Below are positions 44,406-52,603 of a DNA stretch of 64,000 nucleotides, piece by piece. The stretch lies in assembly GCA_963614215.1 (NCBI GenBank), contig CAVECB010000003.1, positions 28,402-92,401 on the forward strand, given 5' to 3'. Source of the DNA: CAVAWX01 sp963614215 (GTDB lineage: Bacteria; Actinomycetota; Coriobacteriia; Coriobacteriales; QAMH01). The notes below the pieces were generated by a model. It was not told the origin of the DNA and did not search any database. It worked only from the letters and a program-made list of their open reading frames with translations. Both the position numbers and the translations under genes were made by a program. Position 1 is the stretch's first letter; every line of letters starts with the position of its first letter.

Positions 44406-44759
44406 ATGGCACGACAAGAAGAGGTCGCCGGCGGCCTGTCCGTCGCCAACGGCGTGATAGCCGACCTCGCGGGGTATGCCGCGCTCGAAAGCTATGGCGT
44501 GGTCGGCATGACGGCGCCGACGCTCACCGATGGCGTGGTGAAGCTCTTGCCGGGCAACCGCCTGCGCCGCGGCGTCACCGTGCAGATGCTCGACGACGGC
44601 GTGCAGGTGGACCTCTACATCGTCGTGGAGCACGGCGTGAACCTCTCGGAGGTTTCGCGCATGCTCGCAGAAAACGTCCGTTTTGCGCTCGAGGATTCCG
44701 CGCAGCTGCTTGTGGCCGACGTCGAAGTGCACGTCCAGGGCATACGGGTGCGCGACTAG
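44406..44759 (+). CDS. Asp23/Gls24 family protein
   Basis: Cytoplasmic protein of 117 residues of the DUF322 (YloU/Asp23) family: LSVANGVIADLAGYAALES, GVVGMTAPTL, VDLYIVVEHGVNLSEVSRML and a C-terminal VADVEVHVQGIRV. Family members are envelope-stress or membrane-associated proteins with unclear mechanism. GAAGGGGG precedes the ATG. It lies upstream of fakA as yloU does upstream of yloV in Firmicutes. A TACAAT (44330-44335) about 70 bp upstream may be its -10. Confidence 0.88.
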   Translation: MARQEEVAGGLSVANGVIADLAGYAALESYGVVGMTAPTLTDGVVKLLPGNRLRRGVTVQMLDDGVQVDLYIVVEHGVNLSEVSRMLAENVRFALEDSAQLLVADVEVHVQGIRVRD

Positions 44760-44863
44760 CACGGCACACATCGGCGCACGTTTCAAGGCCTTCGCATGAG
44801 GGGCGTGCCGCGCGCCATGTGCCGCAAGCAACGAAGCATGGTAAAGATAGGGTAGACACACAC

Positions 44864-46516
44864 ATGAAAATCGCCAGCATACGCCGCGCCATCGACTACG
44901 CGACCGACACGCTTACGAGCCGAAAAGAAGAAGTGAACCGGCTGAACGTCTTTCCCGTGCCGGACGGCGACACGGGCACGAACATGTCGCTGACCATGCA
45001 GTCGGTGGCAAAGGAGCTTGCCTCTCTGCCGCCTTCTGCCACGGCAGACGACGTGCGCCGTGCCATCACGCACGGCTCGCTCATGGGCGCGCGCGGCAAT
45101 TCCGGCGTCATCACGAGCCAGATTCTGCGCGGTTTGTGCGAAGGCTTCGAGGGCGCGAGGACCTGCGATGCCGCCACCATCTCCCGCGCGCTCGACCGCA
45201 GCGTCGAAGTGGCCTTCCAAGCGGTGCGCAAGCCGGTGAAGGGCACAATTCTCACTGTGCTCGAAGATGCCGCCGCCGCTGCGCGCATGGCCGCCGAGAA
45301 CGGCCTGTCGCCTGTGGTCACGCTCGAGGTCATCTCCGAAGAGGCGCTAGCCTCGGTGAAGCGCACGAGCGACTTTTTGCCCGTGCTGAAAGAAAACGGC
45401 GTCGTCGATTCGGGTGGTTTCGGCCTCACCATCTTGTTCCAGGCCTTCGCCGCCTCGCTTTTGGGCAAAGGCGACGAGGCGATTGCACATTCTGAGGACT
45501 TCACCCACGCACAGGCGCAGGTGGCCATCGAGCAGGTGAACGACTGGGCCGGCTCGGACTACATGTACTGCACCGAGTTCCTCTTCCACAGCATGGACGT
45601 CGACACCGACGAGGCGCTGGGCTTTCTGGGCGGCGCCGGCGATTGCGAGCTGCTCGTGGGCTCGCACCCCGACTTCAAAGTGCACGTGCACACCGACACG
45701 CCGGGCGAGGTGCTGAACTACATGACCGCGCGCGGCCAGGTCTCTGAGGTTTTCATCCACAACATGGTCTTGGAAAGCGCCGAGCGCGCCGAGGGGCTGG
45801 CCGACGACGAGGGCGCGGCGGGCGCGGGGCTGGCGCAGGCAGTGCCGTCCGAGCACAAAGAGCTTGCCTTCGTGGCCGTGGCCGTGGGCAGCGGCACGGC
45901 GGCCATCTTGCGCTCGCTGGGTGTGGACTACGTCGTCGAGGGCGGCCAGACCATGAACCCCTCCACGGCCGATTTGCTTGCGGCGGTCGAGGCGGCCAAC
46001 GCCGACGCCGTCGTTATCTTGCCCGACAACGGCAACATCATCATGGCGGCAAACGCGGCGGCGGAAAACGCGCCTCTGCCCTGCGCCGTCGTCCCCACAA
46101 AAAACGTGCTCGCGGCGTTTTCCGCGATGTTTGCGGCCGACCGCGGCGCCGGGCTGGAAGAAAACGTCCGCACCATGACCGAGGCGCTGTCCGGCGTGCA
46201 TTGTGCGGAGGTCACGACGGCGGTGAAGTCCTCGAAGACCTCCAAGGGTGAAAAGATTGCCCCGGGAGATGTCATCGGCATCGCGGATGGCTCGCTTGAC
46301 GTCGTCGGAACGTCGGTTGCAGAGGTTGTCATGGCCTTGGCCGAGCAGATGGAGGCGGGCGATTTCGACACGCTCACCTTGCTCGCGGGCGCCGATTTGC
46401 CCGATGCGGACCTCGAAGCGCTGGCAGAGGCCATCGAGGGGGCCTGGCCCGACCTCGATGTGGACGCCCAGCGCGGCGAGCAGCCCCTCTACCCCGTGCT
46501 CTTCTCCTTGGAGTAG
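44864..46516 (+). CDS. fakA: Fatty acid kinase catalytic subunit FakA (DAK/DhaL family, YloV)
   Basis: Protein of 550 residues that, with FakB, phosphorylates fatty acids for phospholipid synthesis. N-terminal DhaL-type domain: RLNVFPVPDGDTGTNMS (nucleotide-binding Asp cluster), SLMGARGNSGVITSQILRG; middle and C-terminal regions with GDCELLVGSHPDFKVHVHTD and LPDNGNIIMAA. The product of the adjacent degV/fakB gene would carry the acyl chain. Start ATG 44864 is 104 bp after the asp23 gene. Confidence 0.9.
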   Translation: MKIASIRRAIDYATDTLTSRKEEVNRLNVFPVPDGDTGTNMSLTMQSVAKELASLPPSATADDVRRAITHGSLMGARGNSGVITSQILRGLCEGFEGARTCDAATISRALDRSVEVAFQAVRKPVKGTILTVLEDAAAAARMAAENGLSPVVTLEVISEEALASVKRTSDFLPVLKENGVVDSGGFGLTILFQAFAASLLGKGDEAIAHSEDFTHAQAQVAIEQVNDWAGSDYMYCTEFLFHSMDVDTDEALGFLGGAGDCELLVGSHPDFKVHVHTDTPGEVLNYMTARGQVSEVFIHNMVLESAERAEGLADDEGAAGAGLAQAVPSEHKELAFVAVAVGSGTAAILRSLGVDYVVEGGQTMNPSTADLLAAVEAANADAVVILPDNGNIIMAANAAAENAPLPCAVVPTKNVLAAFSAMFAADRGAGLEENVRTMTEALSGVHCAEVTTAVKSSKTSKGEKIAPGDVIGIADGSLDVVGTSVAEVVMALAEQMEAGDFDTLTLLAGADLPDADLEALAEAIEGAWPDLDVDAQRGEQPLYPVLFSLE

Positions 46517-46605
46517 GCGCACTGCACGCGACGTCGCGCCGCCTGCACACGCGACATCGCCCGCCCAAAAACGCACTGCCTGCGGACACGAAAGGTTGAA
46601 AGCAC

Positions 46606-47478
46606 ATGCCGGCCGAGAAAATAGCCATCGTCACGGACAGCACCTGCGACGTCTCGCGCGAGGACTTAAACGCGCTTGGCGTCGTGTGCGTGGACCTGAA
46701 GGTCTTTGCCGCCGACGGCACGCCCATGGCCTCCGACAACTCTGATGCCAGCAGCGACGCCTTTTTCGACCACGTGGAGACCTGCGACGAGCTGCCCGTC
46801 ACCTCCATGCCCTCGCCCGTGGATTTCGGCGAGGTCTACACCGGCCTTGCGCTGCTCGGCTACACGCACTGCATCTCGCTGCACATCTCGTCTGCCATGT
46901 CGGGCACCTGCCAGGCAGCGCGCCTGGGAGCCGAGACGGCAGACCTTGAAGTAGAGGTCGTGGACACGAAGCGCAACACCTGGGCGCTTGCTATGCTCGT
47001 GCGCGCGGTCGCCCACAAGCGCGACACGGGCGTCTCGTTTGCCGAGCTCGTGGATTTCACCATGGACGCGCGTCTGAAGACCAACATAGTGTTCACCGTG
47101 AACACCCTGCGCAATTTGGTGAAAGGGGGGCGCACGGGCAAGGCGACGGCGCTCGCAGCCTCGCTGCTCGACATAAAGCCCCTGCTCATGCTCGACGACG
47201 AAGGGCAGGTCGTGCAGCGCGGCAAGGCTCGGGCGCTGAAGGGCGCCTGGCCGAAGCTTGCCAACCTCGCGCAAGAGGCCGTGGACCGCTTCGGGCCGCT
47301 GGAGGGCTATTTCGTCCACACGCGCAACCTCGCCGGCGTCGAAGCGCTGCGCACGCTGTTTGCCGAGCGCGGCATCGACTTCACCGAACTGGGCGTGCGG
47401 CGCGTAGGTCCTGTGATTGCCACGCATGTCTCGACGGGGTGCGCGGGCTTTTCCTATATCCCGAGAGAGATTGCCTAG
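46606..47478 (+). CDS. fakB: Fatty-acid-binding DegV family protein (FakB)
   Basis: Protein of 290 residues that binds a fatty acid and presents it to FakA. DegV signature: IAIVTDSTCDVSREDL at the start, TSMPSPVDF, ISLHISSAMSGTCQAA (lipid head-group Ser), DTKRNTWAL and a C-terminal VGPVIATHVSTGC. Located 89 bp after fakA, one base before recG, so all appear to be in one transcription unit. Acyl specificity cannot be read from sequence. Confidence 0.92.
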   Translation: MPAEKIAIVTDSTCDVSREDLNALGVVCVDLKVFAADGTPMASDNSDASSDAFFDHVETCDELPVTSMPSPVDFGEVYTGLALLGYTHCISLHISSAMSGTCQAARLGAETADLEVEVVDTKRNTWALAMLVRAVAHKRDTGVSFAELVDFTMDARLKTNIVFTVNTLRNLVKGGRTGKATALAASLLDIKPLLMLDDEGQVVQRGKARALKGAWPKLANLAQEAVDRFGPLEGYFVHTRNLAGVEALRTLFAERGIDFTELGVRRVGPVIATHVSTGCAGFSYIPREIA

Positions 47479-47479
47479 C

Positions 47480-49780
47480 ATGGACGAAGGCGGCGCCGCC
47501 TCCTTGCGCACCTCGCGCGTGCGCCGCGATGCCGACGTCTTCATGTCCGCCCGCGTCTCCTCGCTGAAGGGAGTGGGTGCCTCGCGCGTGGCCCAACTGG
47601 GGCGTCTGCGCATTTCTACAGTGCGCGACCTGCTGTTTTTCTTTCCACACCGCTACATCGACCTCTCGCGCGTGGCCACGTGCGTCTCTGCGCCCATAGG
47701 CGAGCAGGCCACGGTGGTAGGTACCGTCCACGAGGTGCGCCACGTGAAGCCTCGCCCGCGCCTCGACATCGTGGAGGCTTCCATCGTCGACGACACCGGC
47801 GTGCTCATGACCGTGTGGTTTCGCCAGCCGTGGATGGCAAAGCGCCTGGCCCGTGGCATGCGCGTGGCCGTCGGCGGCACCGTCAGCTTCGATTACGGCT
47901 TCAAGCGCATCGTCAGCCCCATGCTGGAGGTGCTTTCCTCCGACGGGGCCGCCCCGGCGATGGCGTTCGTGCCCGTCCACCACGCCACCGAGGGGCTGTC
48001 CACGGGGCTTGTGCGCCGTTTTGTGGCAAACGCGCTCGATGCCTGCGCCGATATTCACGACCCGCTGCCCGTGCACATACGCCGCGCCTTTTGCCTGAAA
48101 AACCGCAAGGCCGCCCTGCGCGACATCCATTTTCCGCCAAGCGCCGCCGCCCGCGACGCCGCCCGGCGCCGGCTCGCTTTCGAGGAGGCCTTTTTCCTCC
48201 AGCTGGAGATGATGCGCCGCCGCGAGGCCGAATGCGCGCATGCGCAGCCCATCGCCCACGACGGCGAAGCTTTGCAGCTGACGCGCCTGCTGGCCGCCCT
48301 ACCCTTCGAGCTGACAGACGACCAGAAGGCGGCTGTGGACGAAATCGTGGCCGACATGGCCGCGCCGCGCATTATGAACCGCATGCTCATAGGCGACGTG
48401 GGCTGCGGCAAGACGGTCGTAGCGGCCTGCGCGCTGGCCTGCGCGGCCGGCAGCGGGCACCAGGCCGCGATGATGGCGCCCACCGAGCTGCTCGCCCGCC
48501 AATACGAGACGGCGCTGACCGGGCTGCTCGACGCGGCGGGCATCACGCATGCACTGCTCACGGGCTCGACGCCGCCTGCCGAGCGCACACGTGTACTCTC
48601 CGGGCTGGCATCCGGGCGCATCCAAATCCTTTTCGGCACCCATGCCCTGATAGAGCCCGACGTCGTCTTTTCCTCTATGTCGCTTGCGGTCGTCGACGAG
48701 CAGCACCGCTTCGGCGTGGGGCAGCGGGCAGCCCTGCGCGCGAAAGGGCCGGGCTGCGATCTGCTCACCATGACGGCCACGCCCATCCCGCGCACGCTTG
48801 CCCTCGTGTGCTATGGCGACGTGCAGACGAGCTACATACGCCAGCGCCCCGCAGGCAGAAAACCCGTCGCCACCGAGGTGCTCTCGCGCGATGCCCGTGC
48901 CCTTGCCTACGACGCCATACGCGCTGCGGTCGCTGAGGGGCATCAGGCCTATATCGTCTGCCCGCTCGTCGGGCTGTCCTCCGAGCAGCGCGCCGAGGCA
49001 AACGAGGACGGCGGCTTGGAGCGCTCGATTGCCGCGGGCCGCGACGTCACGACCCTGAAGGCGGCCGAAGACGAGGCGGCCTACCTCTCGCGCAGCGTCT
49101 TTCCCGATTTTGCCGTCGGGTTGCTCACGGGCGGCATGCCCGCAGCCGACAAGCGCCGCGTGATGGAGGAGTTCGCGGCCGGCGACATCGCGGTCCTTGT
49201 GGCCACGACGGTGGTCGAGGTGGGCGTGGATGTGCCGAACGCCACCGTCATGATGGTCGAGGACGCCGAGCGCTTCGGCCTGGCCCAGCTGCACCAGCTG
49301 CGCGGGCGCGTGGGACGGGGGAGCGCGGCGGGGCGTTTTTTCCTCATCGCAGACCCTGGCAAAGACGACGAGAAGCTGGCCGCGCGCCTGGACGCGCTGT
49401 GCTCGACCGACGACGGCTTCGAGCTGGCACGGCTGGATTTGGAGTCGCGCCGCGAGGGCAACGTGTTTGGCGCCTTGCAGCACGGCGCTTCCGTGCTGCG
49501 CCTCGTGGACGTGACGCGCGATGCTGCGCTCGTGCAGGCCGCGCATGCCGAGGCAGCCGCGCTGCTGGAGGCCGACCCCGGACTTGCCGCGCCCGAGCAT
49601 GCCGCGCTTGCCGCCGAGCTGGAGGTGTTTTTCGCGGGCGCCGCAGGAGACGAAGACGATGGTGAAGGCGGGGCTGGTGAAGGTGGGGCTGATGAAGGCG
49701 GCGGAAGCGCCGGACGCGGCGGGGGCGTGCGCAAGGACAGCGCCAGCACCTCCCGCCTCGGATGCGGAAAGGAGCGATGA
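47480..49780 (+). CDS. recG: ATP-dependent DNA helicase RecG
   Basis: Superfamily 2 helicase of 766 residues that reverses stalled replication forks. N-terminal wedge domain (SSLKGVGASRVAQLGRL, VVGTVHEVRHVKPRPRLD), Walker A GDVGCGKT (305-312), motif Ia MMAPTELLARQY, DEQH box (406-409), MTATPIPRTLAL, TTVVEVGVDVPNATVM, QLHQLRGRVGRG. C-terminal residues about 725-766 are a Gly/Glu/Ala-rich repeat tail not found in most RecG proteins. ATG at 47480, one base after fakB; rsmD follows 6 bp after the stop. Confidence 0.95.
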   Translation: MDEGGAASLRTSRVRRDADVFMSARVSSLKGVGASRVAQLGRLRISTVRDLLFFFPHRYIDLSRVATCVSAPIGEQATVVGTVHEVRHVKPRPRLDIVEASIVDDTGVLMTVWFRQPWMAKRLARGMRVAVGGTVSFDYGFKRIVSPMLEVLSSDGAAPAMAFVPVHHATEGLSTGLVRRFVANALDACADIHDPLPVHIRRAFCLKNRKAALRDIHFPPSAAARDAARRRLAFEEAFFLQLEMMRRREAECAHAQPIAHDGEALQLTRLLAALPFELTDDQKAAVDEIVADMAAPRIMNRMLIGDVGCGKTVVAACALACAAGSGHQAAMMAPTELLARQYETALTGLLDAAGITHALLTGSTPPAERTRVLSGLASGRIQILFGTHALIEPDVVFSSMSLAVVDEQHRFGVGQRAALRAKGPGCDLLTMTATPIPRTLALVCYGDVQTSYIRQRPAGRKPVATEVLSRDARALAYDAIRAAVAEGHQAYIVCPLVGLSSEQRAEANEDGGLERSIAAGRDVTTLKAAEDEAAYLSRSVFPDFAVGLLTGGMPAADKRRVMEEFAAGDIAVLVATTVVEVGVDVPNATVMMVEDAERFGLAQLHQLRGRVGRGSAAGRFFLIADPGKDDEKLAARLDALCSTDDGFELARLDLESRREGNVFGALQHGASVLRLVDVTRDAALVQAAHAEAAALLEADPGLAAPEHAALAAELEVFFAGAAGDEDDGEGGAGEGGADEGGGSAGRGGGVRKDSASTSRLGCGKER

Positions 49781-49786
49781 GAGCAC

Positions 49787-50470
49787 ATGCGTATCGTGGC
49801 AGGACAGTTCAAGGGGCGCGCAATCGTTCCGCCGCCGGGTCGCGGGACGCGTCCCACGACCGACCGTGTGCGCGAGGCGCTCTTCTCTGCGCTGTGGGCG
49901 CGTCTGGGCAGCTTCGAGGGGGTGCGCGTGCTCGACGCCTTCGCGGGCAGCGGGGCGCTTGGCATAGAGGCGCTCTCGCGCGGCGCGGCCTTTGCCACCT
50001 TCGTCGAGCACGATTCATCTGCCCTCAAGGCCCTGCGCGCAAATATCGCCTCGCTGTCCTTGTCGCGCACGATGGCAGAAGTCCGCGCCGGCGACACCTT
50101 CGCCGTCTGCGCGCAAGACGCCTTTCTCTCGCGAGCGGCCGCCGCCCCCTTTTCCCTCGTGATGCTCGACCCGCCTTACGCGCTGCCGGCCGCCGAGGTG
50201 GCAGGCCTGCTCTTTTCGCTTGCAGATGCAGGCGCGCTTGCACCTGGCGCGCTCGTCTCCTACGAACATGCGCGCGAATGCGCCGATGCGGCCGCCACCG
50301 CCTTCACCGCTCCCGCGCCCCTCGATGCCTCCGAGGCGGGCGCTTCTGCTTCGGACGATGTCGCCGCCTCAAGCGCCCCCGCTCCCGCGTCCCCCTTCAC
50401 CCTCGATGCCCAGAAGCGCTACGGCAAAACCTCCATCTCCTTTTTCACCTACAACCCGCCCTCGGCTTAA
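49787..50470 (+). CDS. rsmD: 16S rRNA (guanine966-N2)-methyltransferase
   Basis: SAM methyltransferase of 227 residues: MRIVAGQFKGRAIVPPPG, RPTTDRVREALFSAL, VLDAFAGSGALGIEALSRG and catalytic DPPY (near 127). A low-complexity Ala/Ser/Pro stretch (about 185-210) sits near the C-terminus. rsmD commonly precedes coaD; here coaD lies 10 kb downstream (60437), with unrelated genes between. Confidence 0.94.
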   Translation: MRIVAGQFKGRAIVPPPGRGTRPTTDRVREALFSALWARLGSFEGVRVLDAFAGSGALGIEALSRGAAFATFVEHDSSALKALRANIASLSLSRTMAEVRAGDTFAVCAQDAFLSRAAAAPFSLVMLDPPYALPAAEVAGLLFSLADAGALAPGALVSYEHARECADAAATAFTAPAPLDASEAGASASDDVAASSAPAPASPFTLDAQKRYGKTSISFFTYNPPSA

Positions 50471-50563
50471 AAACCGGCTTTCGCGCTTTCATTTCCCCCG
50501 CACTCACCCGCCCGTCGACGAGATGCTAGGATGAACATACGAAAAAAAGCGAAAGGCAGTGCA

Positions 50564-50938
50564 ATGATGAAAACGGGGAAACGAAAGGGGAGGACGCTCG
50601 AAGACCTCGGTGCGAATGTGACGGGAAAAATAGCCCTCGACATTCGAAACACCTCTCCTGACGTGGTCGACGTCATTGCTTTCGGGTCGTATGCGCGAGG
50701 AGATGCTACGTCTGCAAGCGACCTCGACTTGTGTGTGGTGGCAAAAGACGGCGTTTCGGCAGAGGAGAAAAAGGCGATAGCGGGGCAAGCGGATCTTGCG
50801 ACGGTCTGGACATTTCTTGAGCATGGCTTCTCGCGGGACGTCTTGTGCTTCACCAGAGAGGATTTGCAAAAAAACGGCGCCCGTGTCGGGACTGTCGAGT
50901 CCGAGATACTGAGAGACGGGGTGGTTCTCGGTGGCTGA
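50564..50938 (+). CDS. Minimal nucleotidyltransferase (MNT), antitoxin of a HEPN/MNT pair
   Basis: Protein of 124 residues with the nucleotidyltransferase signature GSYARGDATSASDLDLCVV (GSx10DxD). Such MNT proteins neutralise their HEPN partner, in known cases by polyadenylylating a Tyr. I set the start at ATG 50564 (AAAGGCAG upstream); an ATG at 50531 overlaps a likely -10 (TAGGAT, 50527-50532). DNA here is more AT-rich than flanking genes. It overlaps the HEPN gene by 8 bp. Confidence 0.85.
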   Translation: MMKTGKRKGRTLEDLGANVTGKIALDIRNTSPDVVDVIAFGSYARGDATSASDLDLCVVAKDGVSAEEKKAIAGQADLATVWTFLEHGFSRDVLCFTREDLQKNGARVGTVESEILRDGVVLGG

Positions 50939-51362
50939 AAACGAAGGGTTTCTCATTCCGGCACGTCATGATGCAAAAATCGCTTCCCAACTGTTTGCGG
51001 CAGATGACGAGGATTTCAACGCGGGAATTTGCTTTCACGCACAGCAGGCAGCAGAAAAAAGCCTCAAGCAAGTGTTCGTTGAAAACGGGGAGACGCCTGA
51101 TAGGACGCATAACCTGAATGACTTGCAGGCTGCTGCGAATGCGGCGGGATGGATAGAGACGACAAAGGAAAGCATCATGGCTGCCATGAGTCTGACGAGG
51201 CACGCCGTTGCCACAAGGTACGTGATGTCGGCAGATGTGACGCGCGGCGAGGCGCAGCAGGCGATCCTTGATTGCAACGTCATAGCGGACGTTTTGATTG
51301 CCGCCGGATATGAGGCTGTCCACATAGACACGACGCTTCGTTATTTGCATGACGAGAAATGA
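50931..51362 (+). CDS. HEPN domain protein, toxin of a HEPN/MNT pair
   Basis: Protein of 143 residues with a GTG start overlapping the MNT stop. The four-helix HEPN domain shows FNAGICFHAQQAAEKSLKQV, a Pro-Asp-Arg-Thr-His-Asn-Leu segment (THNL), and ATRYV with the conserved Arg. HEPN proteins are often RNases, and MNT/HEPN pairs are among the most common archaeal and bacterial type II/VII toxin-antitoxin modules. The exact catalytic Rx4-6H motif is not clearly formed, so activity may be altered. Confidence 0.83.
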   Translation: MAENEGFLIPARHDAKIASQLFAADDEDFNAGICFHAQQAAEKSLKQVFVENGETPDRTHNLNDLQAAANAAGWIETTKESIMAAMSLTRHAVATRYVMSADVTRGEAQQAILDCNVIADVLIAAGYEAVHIDTTLRYLHDEK

Positions 51363-51436
51363 CCTCCTTTCCGCGCAGGGGCGGGCATCTGCTATATTGC
51401 GGGGCTATCCATGCACACGAGGTGAAAGGGCTGCAC

Positions 51437-52549
51437 GTGGCCAGAAAATCGACGCGCAAGACCGACGCTGAGAAAGAGGACGCGCAGACGCAAGAGCCGG
51501 GCGCGCAACGCGAGGCGACGCCCGAGGAGGCCACGCAGCACGCCGGGAAAACCGCGCAAACGGCGCACGACGGCCAGCCGTCCCCTGGTCCTGCGTCCGC
51601 CGGACAACCGTCTCCCGGCTCTGCGCCCGCTACAGACGAAGAGGCCGGCACCCAGGCCTGGACGGGCACCGACGCGGCCCGCGCTGCCGTCGCCCGCGCA
51701 GCCTCGAGCGCCGTGGCAAACGCCGGCGTCGTCGTCTCCGCGCAACCCGGCGGCGCAGACGACGGGCGCGACACCATACGCATACTCATCCGCGACGCCA
51801 AACCGCCCATCCCCGCACGCGCGCTGCAGGCCTTCACCCGCACCATCTGTGCGCTGCTGCTCATCTGCGTGGCCATCATCGGTGTGCCGCGCCTGTTCGG
51901 CGTCTACGAGTTCAACGTGCTCACCGGCTCGATGACGCCCACCTACCCGCCCGGCACCCTCGTGTTCGTGCAGGAAAAAGACCCCGCCTCCATACGCCCC
52001 GGCGAGGTCGTCAGCTACATCATGGACGAGGAACTCAACATCGTCACGCATCGCGTCGTCTCCAACAACTACGACGACAAGACCCTCACGACCAGAGGCG
52101 ACGCCAACGTCTCCAACGACGCGCCCATCCTCTATCAAAACGTCGTCGGCGTCGTGGGATTTGCCATCCCCTATGTGGGCGGCGTGGTGGACTATCTGGT
52201 AAACGATGACCAGGGCCGCATCTTCGGCATCGGCATGCTGGTGTGCGTGCTGGCCATCACCTTCTTGGCAGAAGGCATCTGCTCGGCGCTCACGAAGCGC
52301 GCCGCAAAGGTCATCTCGCCGTCGAAGCGCCCTGGGCGCTCTGGCCCGTCTGTGGAGATGGAGGCAGTGCGCAACACCCGCGAGTTGCGCCGCGAGCTGG
52401 CCCGCGACGAGCGCGAGAAGAAGGCCGCGCAAAAGGCGGCGCACAAAGAGGCTGGGCGAAAGGCGGCACACAAAGAAGGCGAGTGGGCGCAAGGTATTGG
52501 CGATGCCGCACCCGACAAAGACGCCGAGGAGCGGCCGTCCGCGCTATAA
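51437..52549 (+). CDS. Signal peptidase I, SipW/archaeal-eukaryotic type
   Basis: S26 family protease of 370 residues. Core: one membrane helix (about 137-158), LTGSMTPTYPPG with Ser 165, THRVV with His 205 (SipW/SEC11-type His instead of Lys) and TRGDAN (219-224), followed by a second membrane helix. The N-terminal 120 residues are a polar Ala/Gln/Pro-rich cytoplasmic segment, and the C-terminus carries Lys/Ala/His repeats (AAHKEAGRKAAHKEGEW). GTG at 51437 (AAAGGG 6 bp upstream) is preferred, because a TATATT (51392-51397) inside the longer reading looks like a -10. A SipW-type enzyme often serves a dedicated substrate; none is adjacent. Confidence 0.8.
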   Translation: MARKSTRKTDAEKEDAQTQEPGAQREATPEEATQHAGKTAQTAHDGQPSPGPASAGQPSPGSAPATDEEAGTQAWTGTDAARAAVARAASSAVANAGVVVSAQPGGADDGRDTIRILIRDAKPPIPARALQAFTRTICALLLICVAIIGVPRLFGVYEFNVLTGSMTPTYPPGTLVFVQEKDPASIRPGEVVSYIMDEELNIVTHRVVSNNYDDKTLTTRGDANVSNDAPILYQNVVGVVGFAIPYVGGVVDYLVNDDQGRIFGIGMLVCVLAITFLAEGICSALTKRAAKVISPSKRPGRSGPSVEMEAVRNTRELRRELARDEREKKAAQKAAHKEAGRKAAHKEGEWAQGIGDAAPDKDAEERPSAL

Positions 52550-52550
52550 T
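52545..52550 (+). promoter_or_regulatory. -10 box of metG overlapping the signal peptidase stop codon
   Basis: TATAAT at 52545-52550 contains the TAA stop (52547-52549) of the signal peptidase gene, exactly as at yggU/rnpB. It lies 53 bp upstream of the metG start. No clear -35 was found. Confidence 0.55.
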
Positions 52551-52603
52551 CTCGCGCACGACACAAGTTGTTCGACGCGATATAGGCGAGGTGCGCAATT
52601 CCT

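Noticed and set aside
48299..50011. Minus-strand open frame of 570 codons opposite recG and rsmD
   Set aside because: Shadow of two conserved genes, no motifs.
52551..52603. T-box leader before metG
   Set aside because: The leader is too short (about 45 nt) and lacks the T-box consensus.
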